NCBI RefSeq assembly: GCF_011745365.1
Contig: NW_024468919.1
Coordinates: forward strand, 1 to 64,000
Length of the DNA: 64,000 bases
Origin: Cryphonectria parasitica EP155
Taxonomy: Eukaryota > Ascomycota > Sordariomycetes > Diaporthales > Cryphonectriaceae
Direction of reading: 5' to 3'
Shown here one piece after another: positions 1 to 10,780 of this stretch. Every line of letters starts with the position of its first letter. The stretch's first letter is position 1. Both the position numbers and the translations under genes were made by a program. The notes under the pieces are model-generated. The model was not told the origin of the DNA and made no database searches. It saw only the letters and a list, made by a program, of their open reading frames with translations.

Positions 1-142
1 CTAACCCTAGCCCTAGCCCTAGCCCTAGCCCTAGCCCTAGCCCTAACCCTAGCCCTAGCCCTAACCCTAGCCCTAGCCCTAGCCCTAGCCCTAACCCTAG
101 CCCTAGCCCTAGCCCTAACCCTAGCCCTAGCCCTAACCCTAG
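1..142. repeat. Telomeric repeat array, CCCTAG-rich
   Basis: The window starts with head-to-tail hexamers: 18 copies of CCCTAG and 5 of CCCTAA after a partial first unit. Read towards the chromosome end this is the G-rich strand, CTAGGG with interspersed TTAGGG. Orientation (C-strand at the left end) is what a left chromosome end shows 5'->3'. The array stops at 142 directly against the interior of a retrotransposon, with no subtelomeric spacer. Confidence 0.97.
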
Positions 143-299
143 ATCTTATCTCCCTTCTGTAGGATTGGTTTCTCAATTCTCTTGAAGTTTGCATATTGTA
201 TTATTCATTCCTGAATGAATTGTAGTTCTGATTGGAGTTTCTTCTGAACTTTCTTAATCTTCTTGATCTTCTTGTTTGCAGCTTTCACATTTGCTTCTG
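143..299 (-). pseudogene. E0 integrase C-terminal fragment, cut by the telomere
   Basis: Read on the minus strand this piece matches the segment after the integrase core in the other family members (for example 17150-17310): the Lys-rich stretch around KKIKKV, then the block before the chromodomain. It is the far part of element E0, whose other part resumes at 25605 on the other side of E1. The chromodomain, the antisense gene and the 3' LTR of E0 are absent because telomere repeats begin at 142. The bases at the join (TAG) are shared by the telomere unit and by the element sequence expected there. Confidence 0.85.
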
Positions 300-761
300 T
301 ATTATAACTCATTCAACATGCAGATCACGAAACAAGCCCTGCCAACAAGGAACCAGGTATCACAACCCAACATCGGACAACCACCAGGAATTACATAAGC
401 AAGGGTTAGGGTTGGATCACGATAACATAGGTAAGCTGCTTACTGAATTACTACGATACAGATCATGGATTACCACGATGCAGATTACGGATCACAGTGA
501 GCCAGGTGAGCTACAATGAAGAGCTGAATATATAAGAATATATTCATTTCCATTAGATAGATCTTGTATATAGCTCTTCAGTTATTAATCTAAGTATTCA
601 GTTTCATATACTGAGTAGCTCCAAAGGCAGTAAATACTTGCATTGCTTATTAGAATTTGTATAGTTCCGTATTCAAGAACTTAATACTTTGATATTGCTC
701 TTGTTAGCATAAACCTCTTTATATACTTAGGAATCTTCGGATTGCTGCAATACTCATTACA
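300..761 (+). repeat. E1 5' LTR (U3 type A)
   Basis: 462 bp, beginning TATTATAAC (TG changed to TA) and ending CTCATTACA. Paired with the interrupted 3' LTR (105 + 357 bp = 462 bp). The central U3 block, starting with GGGTTAGGGTTGGATCACG, is found only in the two E1 LTRs here. TATA-like sequence follows at about 526-533. Confidence 0.93.
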
Positions 762-2859
762 TTTTAACAATTCTTGTTTAAGAACAATTCAGTATTATCC
801 CTTGAGCAATACGGAATATGATAGCTTCTTCAGGAACTTCTTTGTTCTTGCATGTTTCTATTCAAAAGGAACTGATTAATTAGATGTATCAGCTTATTCA
901 GTATATTCAGAATCTATGCAAATAATAGCAGGCTTAGAGCGCTATCATTACTAACTAATAAGCTTAATTAGCTTAATAAGCTTAGCAGGCGCAGTCTATC
1001 TCTGCAATTACTAGTGGCGCTGGAAAAGTATACAAGATGAATAAGCTTGCTATGTATAATGATAATCAAAAGACGCTGTATGGATTCCTTACCTACTGCA
1101 GAGCGTATTTCTTGCATTATAAGACTTAGTTTATCAAGGAATCTGAGAAAGTTATTCTTGCAGAAACTTATCTCGAAAAGAATGTTCTTATCTGATACAA
1201 GCTTTCTCTATATAATCACTTGAAGCATTAGGATAATCCCGATATGCATATCCAGAATATTAAGAATATATTTAATTCTTTTGAAAGCTTTGAAAAAGCT
1301 TTCAAGGAAATCTTTAGTAATTTCAACAAAGAATGTATTATAGCTTAGCAGCTTATGAATCTCAAGCAGATCAAATCAGCTTCTGCTTATACAGTTAGAT
1401 TTAAGCAACTCTTAGTATGATTTTCGTAGAAAGATAAGAATCTTATAGAACACTATTATAAGGAACTCAAGAATAATATTAAAGATGAAATCTCTAAGCA
1501 GAATTAGCTAGAGAACTTTGCAATATTCTCTAATCAAGCTATTCGCATTAACAACTGTTTATATAAACGATAGATAAAGAAGTTCAAGAAGAGAGAAAGC
1601 TAGATTTGAAGATTTCTAGCTAATATGAACAAGAAATTCCAAAACAAGAATAGCAGTTGATATAGCAATACAGCTCAGAGTAGCACTATGCATACTGGTT
1701 TCATAGAACTCAATGCTGCTAATAAACAGTATAGCAAAAGGAATAGTATTACTTGCTATAACTGTAATAAATAAGAATATATTATATATAATTGCTATTA
1801 ATTTCAAAAGAATAAATAGCAATCAGTTCAGAAAGAATGCTAGATAAATGTTGCTTGATAACAGAAATTCAATTAATTGAGCAAAAATATTCTCTTAGAG
1901 CAAATATTGAATTCTATTAATTATGGAAGTTTCAGCTGAATATTCTGCTATAATGATAACTGCTTAATACATCTTTTGAGTAAGGAAGGTTTAGGATGAT
2001 TTTCTCAGAAATCTAGGCGCTGCAGACAAATAGCAATAGCAGAACGAGAGTGCATGCTCAGCATTCTTACAAGTAGCAACTCAGACTGCTCTGATATTAT
2101 GAAACAGAGCATCTAAGCATTGAAAGAAGAGCTTAGCAATAATACCCTTCAGCATTCTTCATCACTTATACCAAGCATTATAACTAGGAACATGAATAAG
2201 AGATAGTACTCTCTTAGCTACCAGTATGAATATCTAAGCAATATAGGAAATACTTCTTAAACAATAGAAGAATCAAGCTAAAGCAAACAATCTAGCAGCT
2301 TGCAGAAGCTCTCTGCAAACAATATACTCAACAAGCTTAAAGAAAGATTTCTCTTCAATATTGAGTAGAATAAGAAAGCAATATGAATTGAATATCTCAT
2401 CTACAGAATAGAGCTGAAAGAGCTCTTTGCTTGCATCTTCTTGCAAAACATCAAAGCATGAGAAAATAAGAATCCTCGGATCAGCTCACTTCACAACCTA
2501 CATTACAAACTAGCATAGATCTCCTGCACTTATTATAGCTGCAGAATACATTTCTTAGATAAGATGTAATACAAATGATTCCCTATCAGAAAATCAGAAT
2601 AAATCCTTCAGGCTATTAAAGAATAGAAACTCCGCTTCAGAGAGATTCTCAACAAATAGCACTACAATGCATATATCGAATTACTAGATAACTATTCTAT
2701 GCAATGCATAAATAAGAAAATAAAATAATAGCAGTATAAAACAATACTCTGCACAATTTATATTAATAATAAGATTTGTAACTAGCATTAATAGAAGAAA
2801 GATTAGAAATAATAATAATATAAGCAAAAGCAAGCTAAAAAGCTTGCTTAAGAAGTAGC

Positions 2860-3072
2860 TGTCAGGTGGAAAGGTTGCAAAGGCAATGTGGCGAGGTTTT
2901 TCTCTCTTTCAGGAGCATACAACCAGAATAACATTGAGGCCTAAGGAGCTAAGTTCTGCTCAGCAGTGCTGACGTGGCTAGAAAGCCGCTTTATAGCCGC
3001 ATATTGCTTAGTCATCCGTAATCCAGCTGGCTTAGCTGGCCCTGAGCCTTGCTGGCACAATCAGCCCTAACA
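2860..3072 (+). repeat. E8 5' LTR
   Basis: 213 bp, TGTCAGG...CCCTAACA. Compared with the 3' copy it has three differences, each the T or A state of a transition (C to T once, G to A twice). Confidence 0.93.
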
Positions 3073-3247
3073 GATTGTCCCCCCTTATCAGGCCTTGTCC
3101 TCAAGGCCTTTGAGGCTTCCGAGCTTTCGTTGCTTCCAGGCTTCCGTTGCTCCCAAGCTTCCGTTGCTCCCAAGCTTCCGTTGCTTCCAGGCTTTCGCTG
3201 CTTCCTAGCTGCTCCTACGCCTTCTCAATGCTTCGGCTCTTAAGATC

Positions 3248-3770
3248 TCTCAGTGCTTCAGGCTTCTCAAAGCTTCTCAAGATCCCTCAGTGCCTCAGGT
3301 TTCTCAAAGCCTCTCAAGATCTCTCAGTGCCTCAGGCTTCTCAAGGCCTCTCAAGGTCTCTCAGTGCCTCAGGCCTCTCAAGGCCTCTCAAGATCTCTCA
3401 GTGCCTCAGGTTCCTCAAGGCCTCTCAAGATCTCTCAGTGCTTCAGGTTTCTCAAAGCCTCTCAAGATCTCTCAGTGCTTCAGGCCTCTCAAGGCCTCTC
3501 AAGGTCTCTCAGTGCCTCAGGCTTCTCAAGGCCTCTCAAGGTCTCTCAGTGCCTCAGGCCTCTCAAGGCCTCTCAAGATCTCTCAGTGCCTCAGGTTCCT
3601 CAAAGCCTCTCAAGATCTCTCAGTGCTTCAGGTTTCTCAAAGCCTCTCAAGATCTCTCAGTGCTTCAGGCCTCTCAAGGCCTCTCAAGGTCTCTCAGTGC
3701 CTCAGGCCTCTCAAGGCCTCTCAAGGTCTCTCAGTGCCTCAGGCCTCTCAAGGCTTCTCAAGGCCTCTCA
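3248..3770 (+). repeat. E8 array A: 37-bp minisatellite, about 14 copies
   Basis: Unit anchored by TCTCAGTGC, with CTCAAGGCCTCTCAAG variants. Because 37 is not a multiple of 3, the same stop-free unit is read in all three plus frames in turn. This produces three overlapping Ser/Leu-rich open frames (3147-3815, 3253-3948, 3290-3853) with the same 37-residue repeat. They are best explained as by-products of the array, not as genes. Confidence 0.93.
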
Positions 3771-4180
3771 ACCATCTCCCTCCTTCTCTTCTGGCTTCGT
3801 CCCCGAAGCCTGTGAAAAAAAAAAATCTCTTTTTAATCACATTCCAGACGTAAGTCTTCCGAGTGCAATACCCGCGCCATATACGCTGCTCAGTCGCTGC
3901 TCCCTCAGCGCTTTATCCAGGCACTCTTCAGAACTTAAAGCTGTTTGATGTAGATTGCAAGCCTTCCACCAGGAACTTGGTTTGCAGCCAAGGAGCTCAG
4001 CATCCAGAACAGCATCCCTGCAGCTATAACGGATAATTACAGCTTTCCGTCTTGAGAGTTGCTCTCTAGCAACTCTGAAGCCGTTGCCACGCTTCGCTCC
4101 ACCGCTAGGCACAGAAGAATAATTGGTTTGCAACCTAATACCCAAGCAACTTCAGTTGCCAAGCGGACACTCCGCTTCAG
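3771..4180. other. E8 spacer between arrays
   Basis: Non-repetitive, moderately GC-rich stretch with an A-run at about 3816-3827. Open frames on the minus strand here are short, overlap one another and end in the neighbouring array; I see no gene. Confidence 0.6.
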
Positions 4181-4508
4181 CTCTGCGCTCTCGCTCAAAT
4201 AGCGAAGAGCACACTCTCGAAAACAGAAGATACTCAGATCTACTGCTTGCTCACTCTGCTCTCTCGCTCGAATAGCGAAGAACACACTCTCGAAAACAGA
4301 AGATACTCAGATCTACTGCTTGCTCACTCTGCTCTCTCGCTCGAATAGCGAAGAATACACTCTCGAAAACAGAAGATACTCAGATCTACTACTTGCTCAC
4401 TCTGCTCTCTCGCTCGAATAGCGAAGAACACACTCTCGAAAACAGAAGATACTCAGATCTACTGCTTGCTCACTCTGCTCTCTCGCTTGAATAGCGAAGA
4501 ACACACTT
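4181..4508 (+). repeat. E8 array B: 73-bp minisatellite, about 4.5 copies
   Basis: Units start at 4181, 4254, 4327, 4400 and 4473 (partial), each beginning CTCTGC and containing ACTCTCGAAAACAGAAG. Copies are nearly identical. Confidence 0.93.
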
Positions 4509-5350
4509 TGTTCTAGCTTAGCAACTCGAATGCTCTGAATCTCTTCTGAACGCTTCTCGCACGCTGCTTGCATACTGCTTGCTCGCTATTTGCTCTAGCT
4601 TAGCGACTCGAATGCTCTGAATCTCTTCTGAACGCTTCTTGCACGCTGCTTGCATACTGCTTGCTTGCTGTTTGCTCTAGCTTAGCAACTCGAATGCTCT
4701 GAATCTCTTCTGAACGCTTCTCGCACGCTGCTTGCACACTGCTTGCTTGCTGTTTGCTCTAGCTTAGCAACTCGAATGCTCTGAATCTCTTCTGAACGCT
4801 TCTCGTACGCTGCTTGCATACTGCTTGCTCGCTGTTTGCCCTAGCTTAGCGACTCGAATGCTCTGAATCTCTTCTGAACGCTTCTTGCATGCTGCTTGCA
4901 TACTGCTTGCTCGCTGTTTGCTCTAGCTTAGCAACTCGAATGCTCTGAATCTCTTCTGAACGCTTCTCGTACGCTGCTTGCATACTGCTTGCTCGCTGTT
5001 TGCTCTAGCTTAGCGACTCGAATGCTCTGAATCTCTTCTGAACGCTTCTCGCACGCTGCTTGCATACTGCTTGCTCGCTGTTCGCTCTAGCTTAGCAACT
5101 CGAATGCTCTGAATCTCTTCTGAACGCTTCTCGCACGCTGCTTGCATACTGCTTGCTCGCTGTTTGCTCTAGCTTAGCAACTCGAATGCTCTGAATCTCT
5201 TCTGAACGCTTCTCGCACGCTGCTTGCATACTGCTTGCTCGATACTGCTTGCTTGCTGTATGCTCTAGCTTAGCGACTCGAATGCTCTGAATCTCTTCTG
5301 AACGCTTCTCGCACGCTGCTTGCATACTGCTTGCTCAGCACTGCTTGCTC
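4508..5350 (+). repeat. E8 array C: 82-bp minisatellite, about 10 copies
   Basis: Units begin at 4508, 4590, 4672, 4754, 4836, 4918, 5000, 5082 and 5164, anchored by CTCTAGCTTAGC and GAATCTCTTCTGAACGC. The last units carry a short internal duplication of the TACTGCTTGCT segment, which breaks the period near 5240. Confidence 0.93.
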
Positions 5351-5360
5351 GCTGTATTCA

Positions 5361-5460
5361 AGGCTCGAAAGCTCGAAAATCGAAGGCTCGAAGGTCAAAG
5401 GCTCGAAGGTCAAAGGCTCGAAGGTCAAAGGCTCGAAGGTTAAAGGCTCGAAGGTTCGAA
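5361..5460 (+). repeat. E8 array D: 15-bp minisatellite, about 6 copies
   Basis: Short units of the form GGCTCGAAGGTCAAA with terminal variants. Because the unit is a multiple of 3 it gives a short Lys/Arg-rich open frame (5320-5505) that I regard as incidental. Confidence 0.85.
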
Positions 5461-5576
5461 AAGGATAGTGGTCTGATCGTTTGCTCTGCTTCTGCTCAGT
5501 GTTAGCGCTGCTCCTAGGGAAAAAAAGATAGAAAGCCTCGCCGGATTGCCTCCTTTAAAAGAGCCAGGCCTCAAAC

Positions 5577-5789
5577 TGTCAGGTGGAAAGGTTGCAAAGG
5601 CAATGTGGCGAGGTCTTTCTCTCTTTCAGGGGCATACAACCAGAATAACATTGAGGCCTAAGGAGCTAAGTTCTGCTCAGCAGTGCTGACGTGGCTAGAA
5701 AGCCGCTTTATAGCCGCATATTGCTTAGTCATCCGTAATCCAGCTGGCTTAGCTGGCCCTGAGCCTTGCTGGCACAATCGGCCCTAACA
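5577..5789 (+). repeat. E8 3' LTR
   Basis: 213 bp, TGTCAGG...CCCTAACA, followed by the target duplication GTAGC at 5790. 210 of 213 bases match the 5' copy. Confidence 0.93.
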
Positions 5790-8700
5790 GTAGCGAAGTA
5801 AGCTTAGAAGAATAAGCAGTTCTTAGCAAATCCAAAAGAATAGAATTGCTTATAAAGGAACTGCAGATAATCAGATTAGAATAGTTTCTATATAAAGCTT
5901 TCAGAATAGATTATACTTATATTAAGTTTAATATATATATTTAAGAATACAAATATAGCGCACTATTGAATAGTAATACTCAGAGAAACTTTATATTCTC
6001 ATATATTATTAATCAAGCATAATTACAATAGAGATGAAAGAGATGCTTATATATTCTCAGCATTATGAAAGAACAATCTGTTGCATACAACTAAGAAGTA
6101 ATTAATAAGAAGACTAATTATCTATCTATTTTGATCCAAGAATGCATAATTAAAGCTTCTTTTAATATCACGGATACAGTATAATATAAGCTGATTATAA
6201 AGCTTTCATAGCTTAAGAAGCATAATTCTCGAATCGATTGAACTACTAATTAAATCTTATAAGAACAAGCTATATTCAGAGAAATAATTACAATTAACAG
6301 CGCAGGATCGAAGCTAGTAGTTGAAGAATACTCAGGAAAAGAAGCTTTATACAACTTTATATATACTTCTAAGTTAGCAGAGCTAATGATTTAAGGAGAA
6401 GAATCTAGTAATAAGCGAACCCAAACAGTGCCAGAGCGCTAATAGATTAATAAAACAATAGAAGCAAAACCCTTAGCAAGTTAGTTCGCTCCGAAGCAAC
6501 AAGGAAAAGCTTCAGAATATGAATTATAGAACTATACAAGAAAAACCTCAAAACCAAGCTTTCAAGCGCTCAGTTCAGCTTAGAGCGAATGCTCAAGGCC
6601 CTTGAAAACGCTATCAGAAAAGAAGCATGCTTAACAATACCTACTATTCCTCCAGATAGCAGAAATAGCATAGAGATCAGAACTAATACTTGCAAACATA
6701 CTATAAGAATATTACAAGTTTAAGAAACTATTTCAGGAAGAATTGGATACAGGATTGCTAGAATATAGCTTATACAATTATAAGATTCTGCTATAAAAAG
6801 GAAAATAGCTCAAATTCTTCCTTATCTATGAATTAAATAAAGCATAACTAGAAATACTCAAGAAGTATCTTAATAAGAATTTTAAGAAGGAATATATACA
6901 ATTATTGCAATTATTAGCAGAATATTCTATTCTGTTTATACTTAAAAAGAATAGCAAGCTTAGGCTATGTATTAATTATAAGCAATTTAATAATATTATA
7001 ATTAAGAACTAATATTTATTGCTACTTATCAAGAAATTACGAGATAGATTATAAGAAGTATAATAGTTTATAGTTCTGAATCTAAAAGAAGCTTATAATC
7101 TGATTAGAGTAAAGAAAGGAAAAGAATGAAAAACTGCTTTTAAAATATGCTATAAATACTATAAATATTTGATTATGCTCTTTAATCTAACAAATGCTTT
7201 AGCTTCATTCTAGGAAATAATCAATTATATTCTATACAAGCATCTGAATTAGTTCATTATTGCTTATCTCAACAATATTCTTATTTATTCTCAAATATTA
7301 GAAGAATATAAGAAATATATGAAAATAGTATTGCAAATGCTTCAGAATGCAAAGCTTCTTATAGAACTCACAAAGAGTTACTTTCATATACAAAAAGTTA
7401 ACTATTTCGAATTTATAATCAAGCTAGAATACATCAAGCTACAGAAAGATAAGATAAAAGCTATTAGAAACTAGCTAATTTCCAGAAATATCAGAGATAT
7501 TAAATCTTTTCTTAGATATATCAACTTCTATAAGCAGTTCATTAAGAACTACAGCTGAATTGTATATCCTCTTACAAATCTTACTAAAAAGAAGTAGCTC
7601 TTCAAATGAATCTTCAAAATATAAGAAGCCTTTGATGAGATCATTAAGCATATTATTTCAGAGCTAGTTCTATATAAAGCAGATCCCTACAAACCCTTTG
7701 AAGTTGAGACTGATGCATCAGAATATATACTCAGGGAATAACTTGATTAGCAAGATGATCAAAAACATCTAAGAATTATAAGCAACTTCTTAAAGAAGTT
7801 AAATAGCTCGGAAATCAACTATAGAATCTTTAATCAGGAACTTATAGCAATAATGAAAGCTTTCAAGGAGTAGCAATACTATCTCATTAGCATACAATAT
7901 TTAATTATAGTTTATTCGAATCACAAGAATCTAACTACATTCATAACAATCAAAGTTTTGAATAAGCAATAAGTTAAATAAGCAGAATTTCTCTTATAAT
8001 TCAACTTCAAGATTATGCACTGCAAAAGCTCGGAGAATAAACAAGTAAATGCTTTTAGCAGAAGATTAAACTATCGAGATATAGATTCCTTAGATATATA
8101 GAATATCTTCGCTCAAAACGAATCAGGGAATCTTATCAATATATATAGAGAACTGAATGCTGCTCTTAGAATCGAATTCTCAGAAAAGAATTCAGAATCA
8201 ATAACTTTAAACGAATAAGACAACTATATCAAGAATATATATAATACGCTTGCGCACGGATATTAAGGAATCAGAGCAATTTATAAACACATCAAAAAAC
8301 ACTAAAATCCATCAAGCCTTAAGAAAAGAATTAAGAACATTCTATAACAATGCAATAGCTACAAGAAGAATAAAGCAGAAAGATATAAATCTTACAAACT
8401 ACTGCATTCCTTACTAATATCTACAACTATTTAGCAATTCATTAATCTAAACTTCATTATCAAGCTATCTTTCTTATGAGAACTCTTAACTAAAGTGCAA
8501 TATAATAGCATTCTAGTAGTGATTTGCAAACTGAGCAAGTATACTTACTTTCTTTCTTATAAGAAAAGCAATATAGCAGAGAAACTTATATACGCATTCC
8601 TCAGAACAATTATCGCTAATTATAGCATGCTAGAGAAAGTAATCTCCAATAGAAATAGAAAGTTTAATTCAAAGTTTTGAACTTTATTTATGAAACAGCT

Positions 8701-9486
8701 CGGAATACATTACAGAATATTCACAGCATTTCATCTGCAAACAAATGAATAGATAGAAAGAATGAATCAGATTATTAAACAATATCTTCAATACTATATC
8801 AATCAGAAATAGAACAATTGAATCAATCTATTGCTTCTTATATAGTTTGCTTATAATAATGCAGATATAAGCATAATGAAGAAGTTATTATTCTTTATAT
8901 TCTATAGATATAATCCAATAGCTTATTATGAAGTACTATTAAGAGCAGATGCAGAGATTGCAGATAAAAGGATTAAGAAGATTAAGAAAGTTTAAAAGAA
9001 ACTTTAATCAGAATTACAATTCATTCAAGAACAAATAATACAGTATACAAACTTTAAAAGGATTGAGAAGCTAATCCTATAGAAGGAAAATAAAGCTTAC
9101 TTACTTCGGAAAAACATTAAAATAATCAGATCCAGCAACAAACTCAATTATAAGAAGTTGGAACTATTCAAAATCTTATAATAGATTTTCCTAGTCAATT
9201 ACAAATTAGCATTATCTTATAGAATAAGAATATATTCAGTTTTCCACATCTTACTGCTGAAACTAGCAGCACAGGAAATACTAGCGAACAATATAGCAGA
9301 AGTAGAAAACAACGAACTAGAGTATAAGATGGAAAAGATTCTCAAGCATAGAAGTATGAATAGCACGAAGGAATACCTCATTAAATGAAAAGGCTACTCA
9401 GCAAGCGAAAACTCATGGGAATTACGAAAGAATATTGAAAACGCTCAGGAAAAGGTAGCAGAATATTGGAAAAGGAAAGCTAGCAC

Positions 9487-10039
9487 CTAAGACGATCGCT
9501 TCGCCCCAAACCGAGATCCAGAAGCTTCAGAACAGAAATCAGATGCTGCAATCTCATCTAAAACGTTATTCCAATCCACCACATCGAGAGCATCCCAAGA
9601 CTGAGCCTCAATTACAGCTTCAGATTCAGCAGCATGCTGAGCATTCTCCTCCCAACGCTCCTTCTTCTCCAGCTCGTTCAGAGAATGCAGATCCTAACTA
9701 ACCATCTTCGCGTTGCAATTATGCAGGGAACATTTCTGTTTCTGCAAACGCATCAAACAAGCTGTTGCTTTATCCAACTTAGACTAAAGCTCGAAAAGAA
9801 CTTCCTCCGCATCTAACTCTTTCCGATCTAAATAACCAAGCTTAGTGATAATATGAAATACTATTAGAGAGATCAGAAAGCAAATAAGAAATAACTTAGG
9901 AAAGAGCAAACTTATAAGCATTTACTGGAATACCGGAATTATTGCAGGAACAATCTTAGCGAATATAACAGGAATACCTTTTAATATCTTTTATCATCTT
10001 ATATTCCAACTTCTTCGAAATACAGAAAGAATAAGATAT
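9487..10039 (-). pseudogene. E1 antisense gene: Zn2Cys6-like and coiled-coil protein (remnant, intron-containing)
   Basis: Convergent with pol: the antisense TAG (9487-9489) overlaps the pol TAA (9488-9490). The presumed start is ATA (ATG altered) at 10037-10039. The N-terminus shows the spacing C-x2-C-x6-C-x8-C-x2-C-x6-C, with Cys codons 1, 3, 4 and 5 reading TAT (Tyr). The frame then breaks, but removing 55 nt that start ATAAGT (presumably GTAAGT before mutation) and end CTAATAG restores it. The second exon continues into a Glu/Lys-rich coiled coil, a DVVDWN segment and the C-terminus GSRFGAKRSS. Two further stops are of RIP type. A DNA-binding role is possible from the cluster, but no function is shown. 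Confidence 0.72.
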
Positions 10040-10221
10040 GATTTCAAAACTTTGAAGGTTAATAGTTAGAGAAAGCTGAAAGCGTTATTCGGATTTTCGA
10101 GAAAGAGACTTTTCGATTCTGTTCAACATCTCGATTAGGAAGATATGATTATATATGCAAATAACTTGCTAGAATACTTACAGAAGATCATTAGAAACAA
10201 TAATTGATAGAAGAGAGATGA

Positions 10222-10326
10222 TGTTATAACTCATTCAACATGCAGATCACGAAACAAGCTCTGCTAACAAGGAACTAGGTATCACAACTCAATATCGGAC
10301 AACTACTAGGAATTACATAAGCAAGG
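10222..10326 (+). repeat. E1 3' LTR, first part
   Basis: Starts TGTTATAAC right after the purine-rich tract AGAAGAGAGATGA. It matches the first 105 bp of the 300-761 LTR and is then broken by E2. The last five bases, CAAGG, are the E2 target duplication. Confidence 0.92.
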
Positions 10327-10780
10327 TGTTATGACTCATCCAACATACAGGTCACAAAACAGGTCACGAGTAATAAGGATCAGGTATCAAGAACCCAACG
10401 TTCTGACAAAGCATTGATTACATAATCTAGGAAGGAAACAGGGATGGATCACTAGGAGCACCAGGAGTACAGCTCACTAGGCTTACCCGGATTACCACCG
10501 TGATCCGCAGGATGCTGCCAGACAATGATTCATACTAAAGAGCTGAATATATAAGGATATGTTCATCATCATTAGATGAATTCAGTATATAGCTCTTTAG
10601 TTATCAATCTAAGTATTCAGTCTTCTATACTAAGTAGCTCCAAAAGCAGTGAATACTTGCATTGCTTATTAGGATTTGTACAGTTCTGTATTTAAGAACT
10701 TAATACTTTGATACTGCTCTTGTTAGTATAAACTTCTTTGTATACTTAGGAATCTTTGGATTGCTGCAGTGCTCATTACA
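10327..10780 (+). repeat. E2 5' LTR (U3 type B)
   Basis: 454 bp, TGTTATGAC...GCTCATTACA. The U3 block contains AGGGATGGATCAC and GGATTACCACCGTGATCC, unlike the other LTRs except its own partner. Confidence 0.93.

Larger units (their letters stand above)
2860..5789 (+). mobile_element. E8: non-autonomous LTR element filled with minisatellites
   Basis: Two 213-bp direct repeats starting TGTCAGG and ending CCCTAACA enclose about 2.5 kb. The 5-bp duplication GTAGC lies on both sides (2855-2859 and 5790-5794), and E1 coding sequence resumes after it. The interior has no gag or pol homology. It consists almost entirely of four tandem arrays (37, 73, 82 and 15 bp units). The element is far less RIP-altered than its host: its base composition is more balanced and its LTRs differ by only three transitions. 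It must have been mobilised in trans; its partner is not visible. No clear tRNA primer site follows the 5' LTR. Confidence 0.88.
821..9490 (+). pseudogene. E1 gag-pol, RIP-degraded, interrupted by E8
   Basis: Gag-pol polyprotein of a chromovirus, which would form the particle, cleave itself, copy the RNA and integrate the DNA. The presumed start at 821 is ATA GCT TCT where ATG GCT is expected. The zinc knuckle (about 1754-1795) keeps its Cys residues but the His codon reads TAT (Tyr). E8 interrupts the frame at 2860-5794. After it come the retropepsin site with Asp changed to Asn (about 5965), RT with YLNN instead of YLDD (7265-7276), RNase H, integrase and a C-terminal chromodomain (about 9320-9487). 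Many in-frame TAG, TAA and TGA codons sit where other copies have CAG, CAA, TGG or CGA, as RIP predicts. Not functional. Confidence 0.9.

Noticed and set aside
232..519. 95-codon plus-strand ORF at the E0/E1 join
   Set aside because: It spans the junction between E0 integrase (minus strand) and the E1 LTR, so it is a chance frame.
762..790. A tRNA-type primer binding site after the E1 LTR
   Set aside because: The sequence does not start with TGG and matches no tRNA 3' end that I can recognise; self-priming fits better.
1616..1822. Hydrophobic minus-strand ORFs beginning MLFIL or MLFVL, recurring near 12.6, 19.1, 29.8, 41.8, 47.7 and 50.8 kb
   Set aside because: They recur at the same place because they are the opposite strand of the gag zinc-knuckle region in each copy; their apparent membrane character comes from the AT-rich Lys/Asn codons read in reverse.
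3147..3948. Three long Ser/Leu-rich ORFs as a secreted or repeat protein gene
   Set aside because: They are the same 37-bp array read in three frames, with no start context and no domain.
3837..4285. Overlapping minus-strand ORFs
   Set aside because: They lie within E8, overlap each other in different frames and end in array B; nothing supports coding.
4181..5350. Regularly spaced repeats resembling a CRISPR array
   Set aside because: Units of 73 and 82 bp are tandem and contiguous with no unique spacers, and they lie inside an LTR element of a eukaryote.
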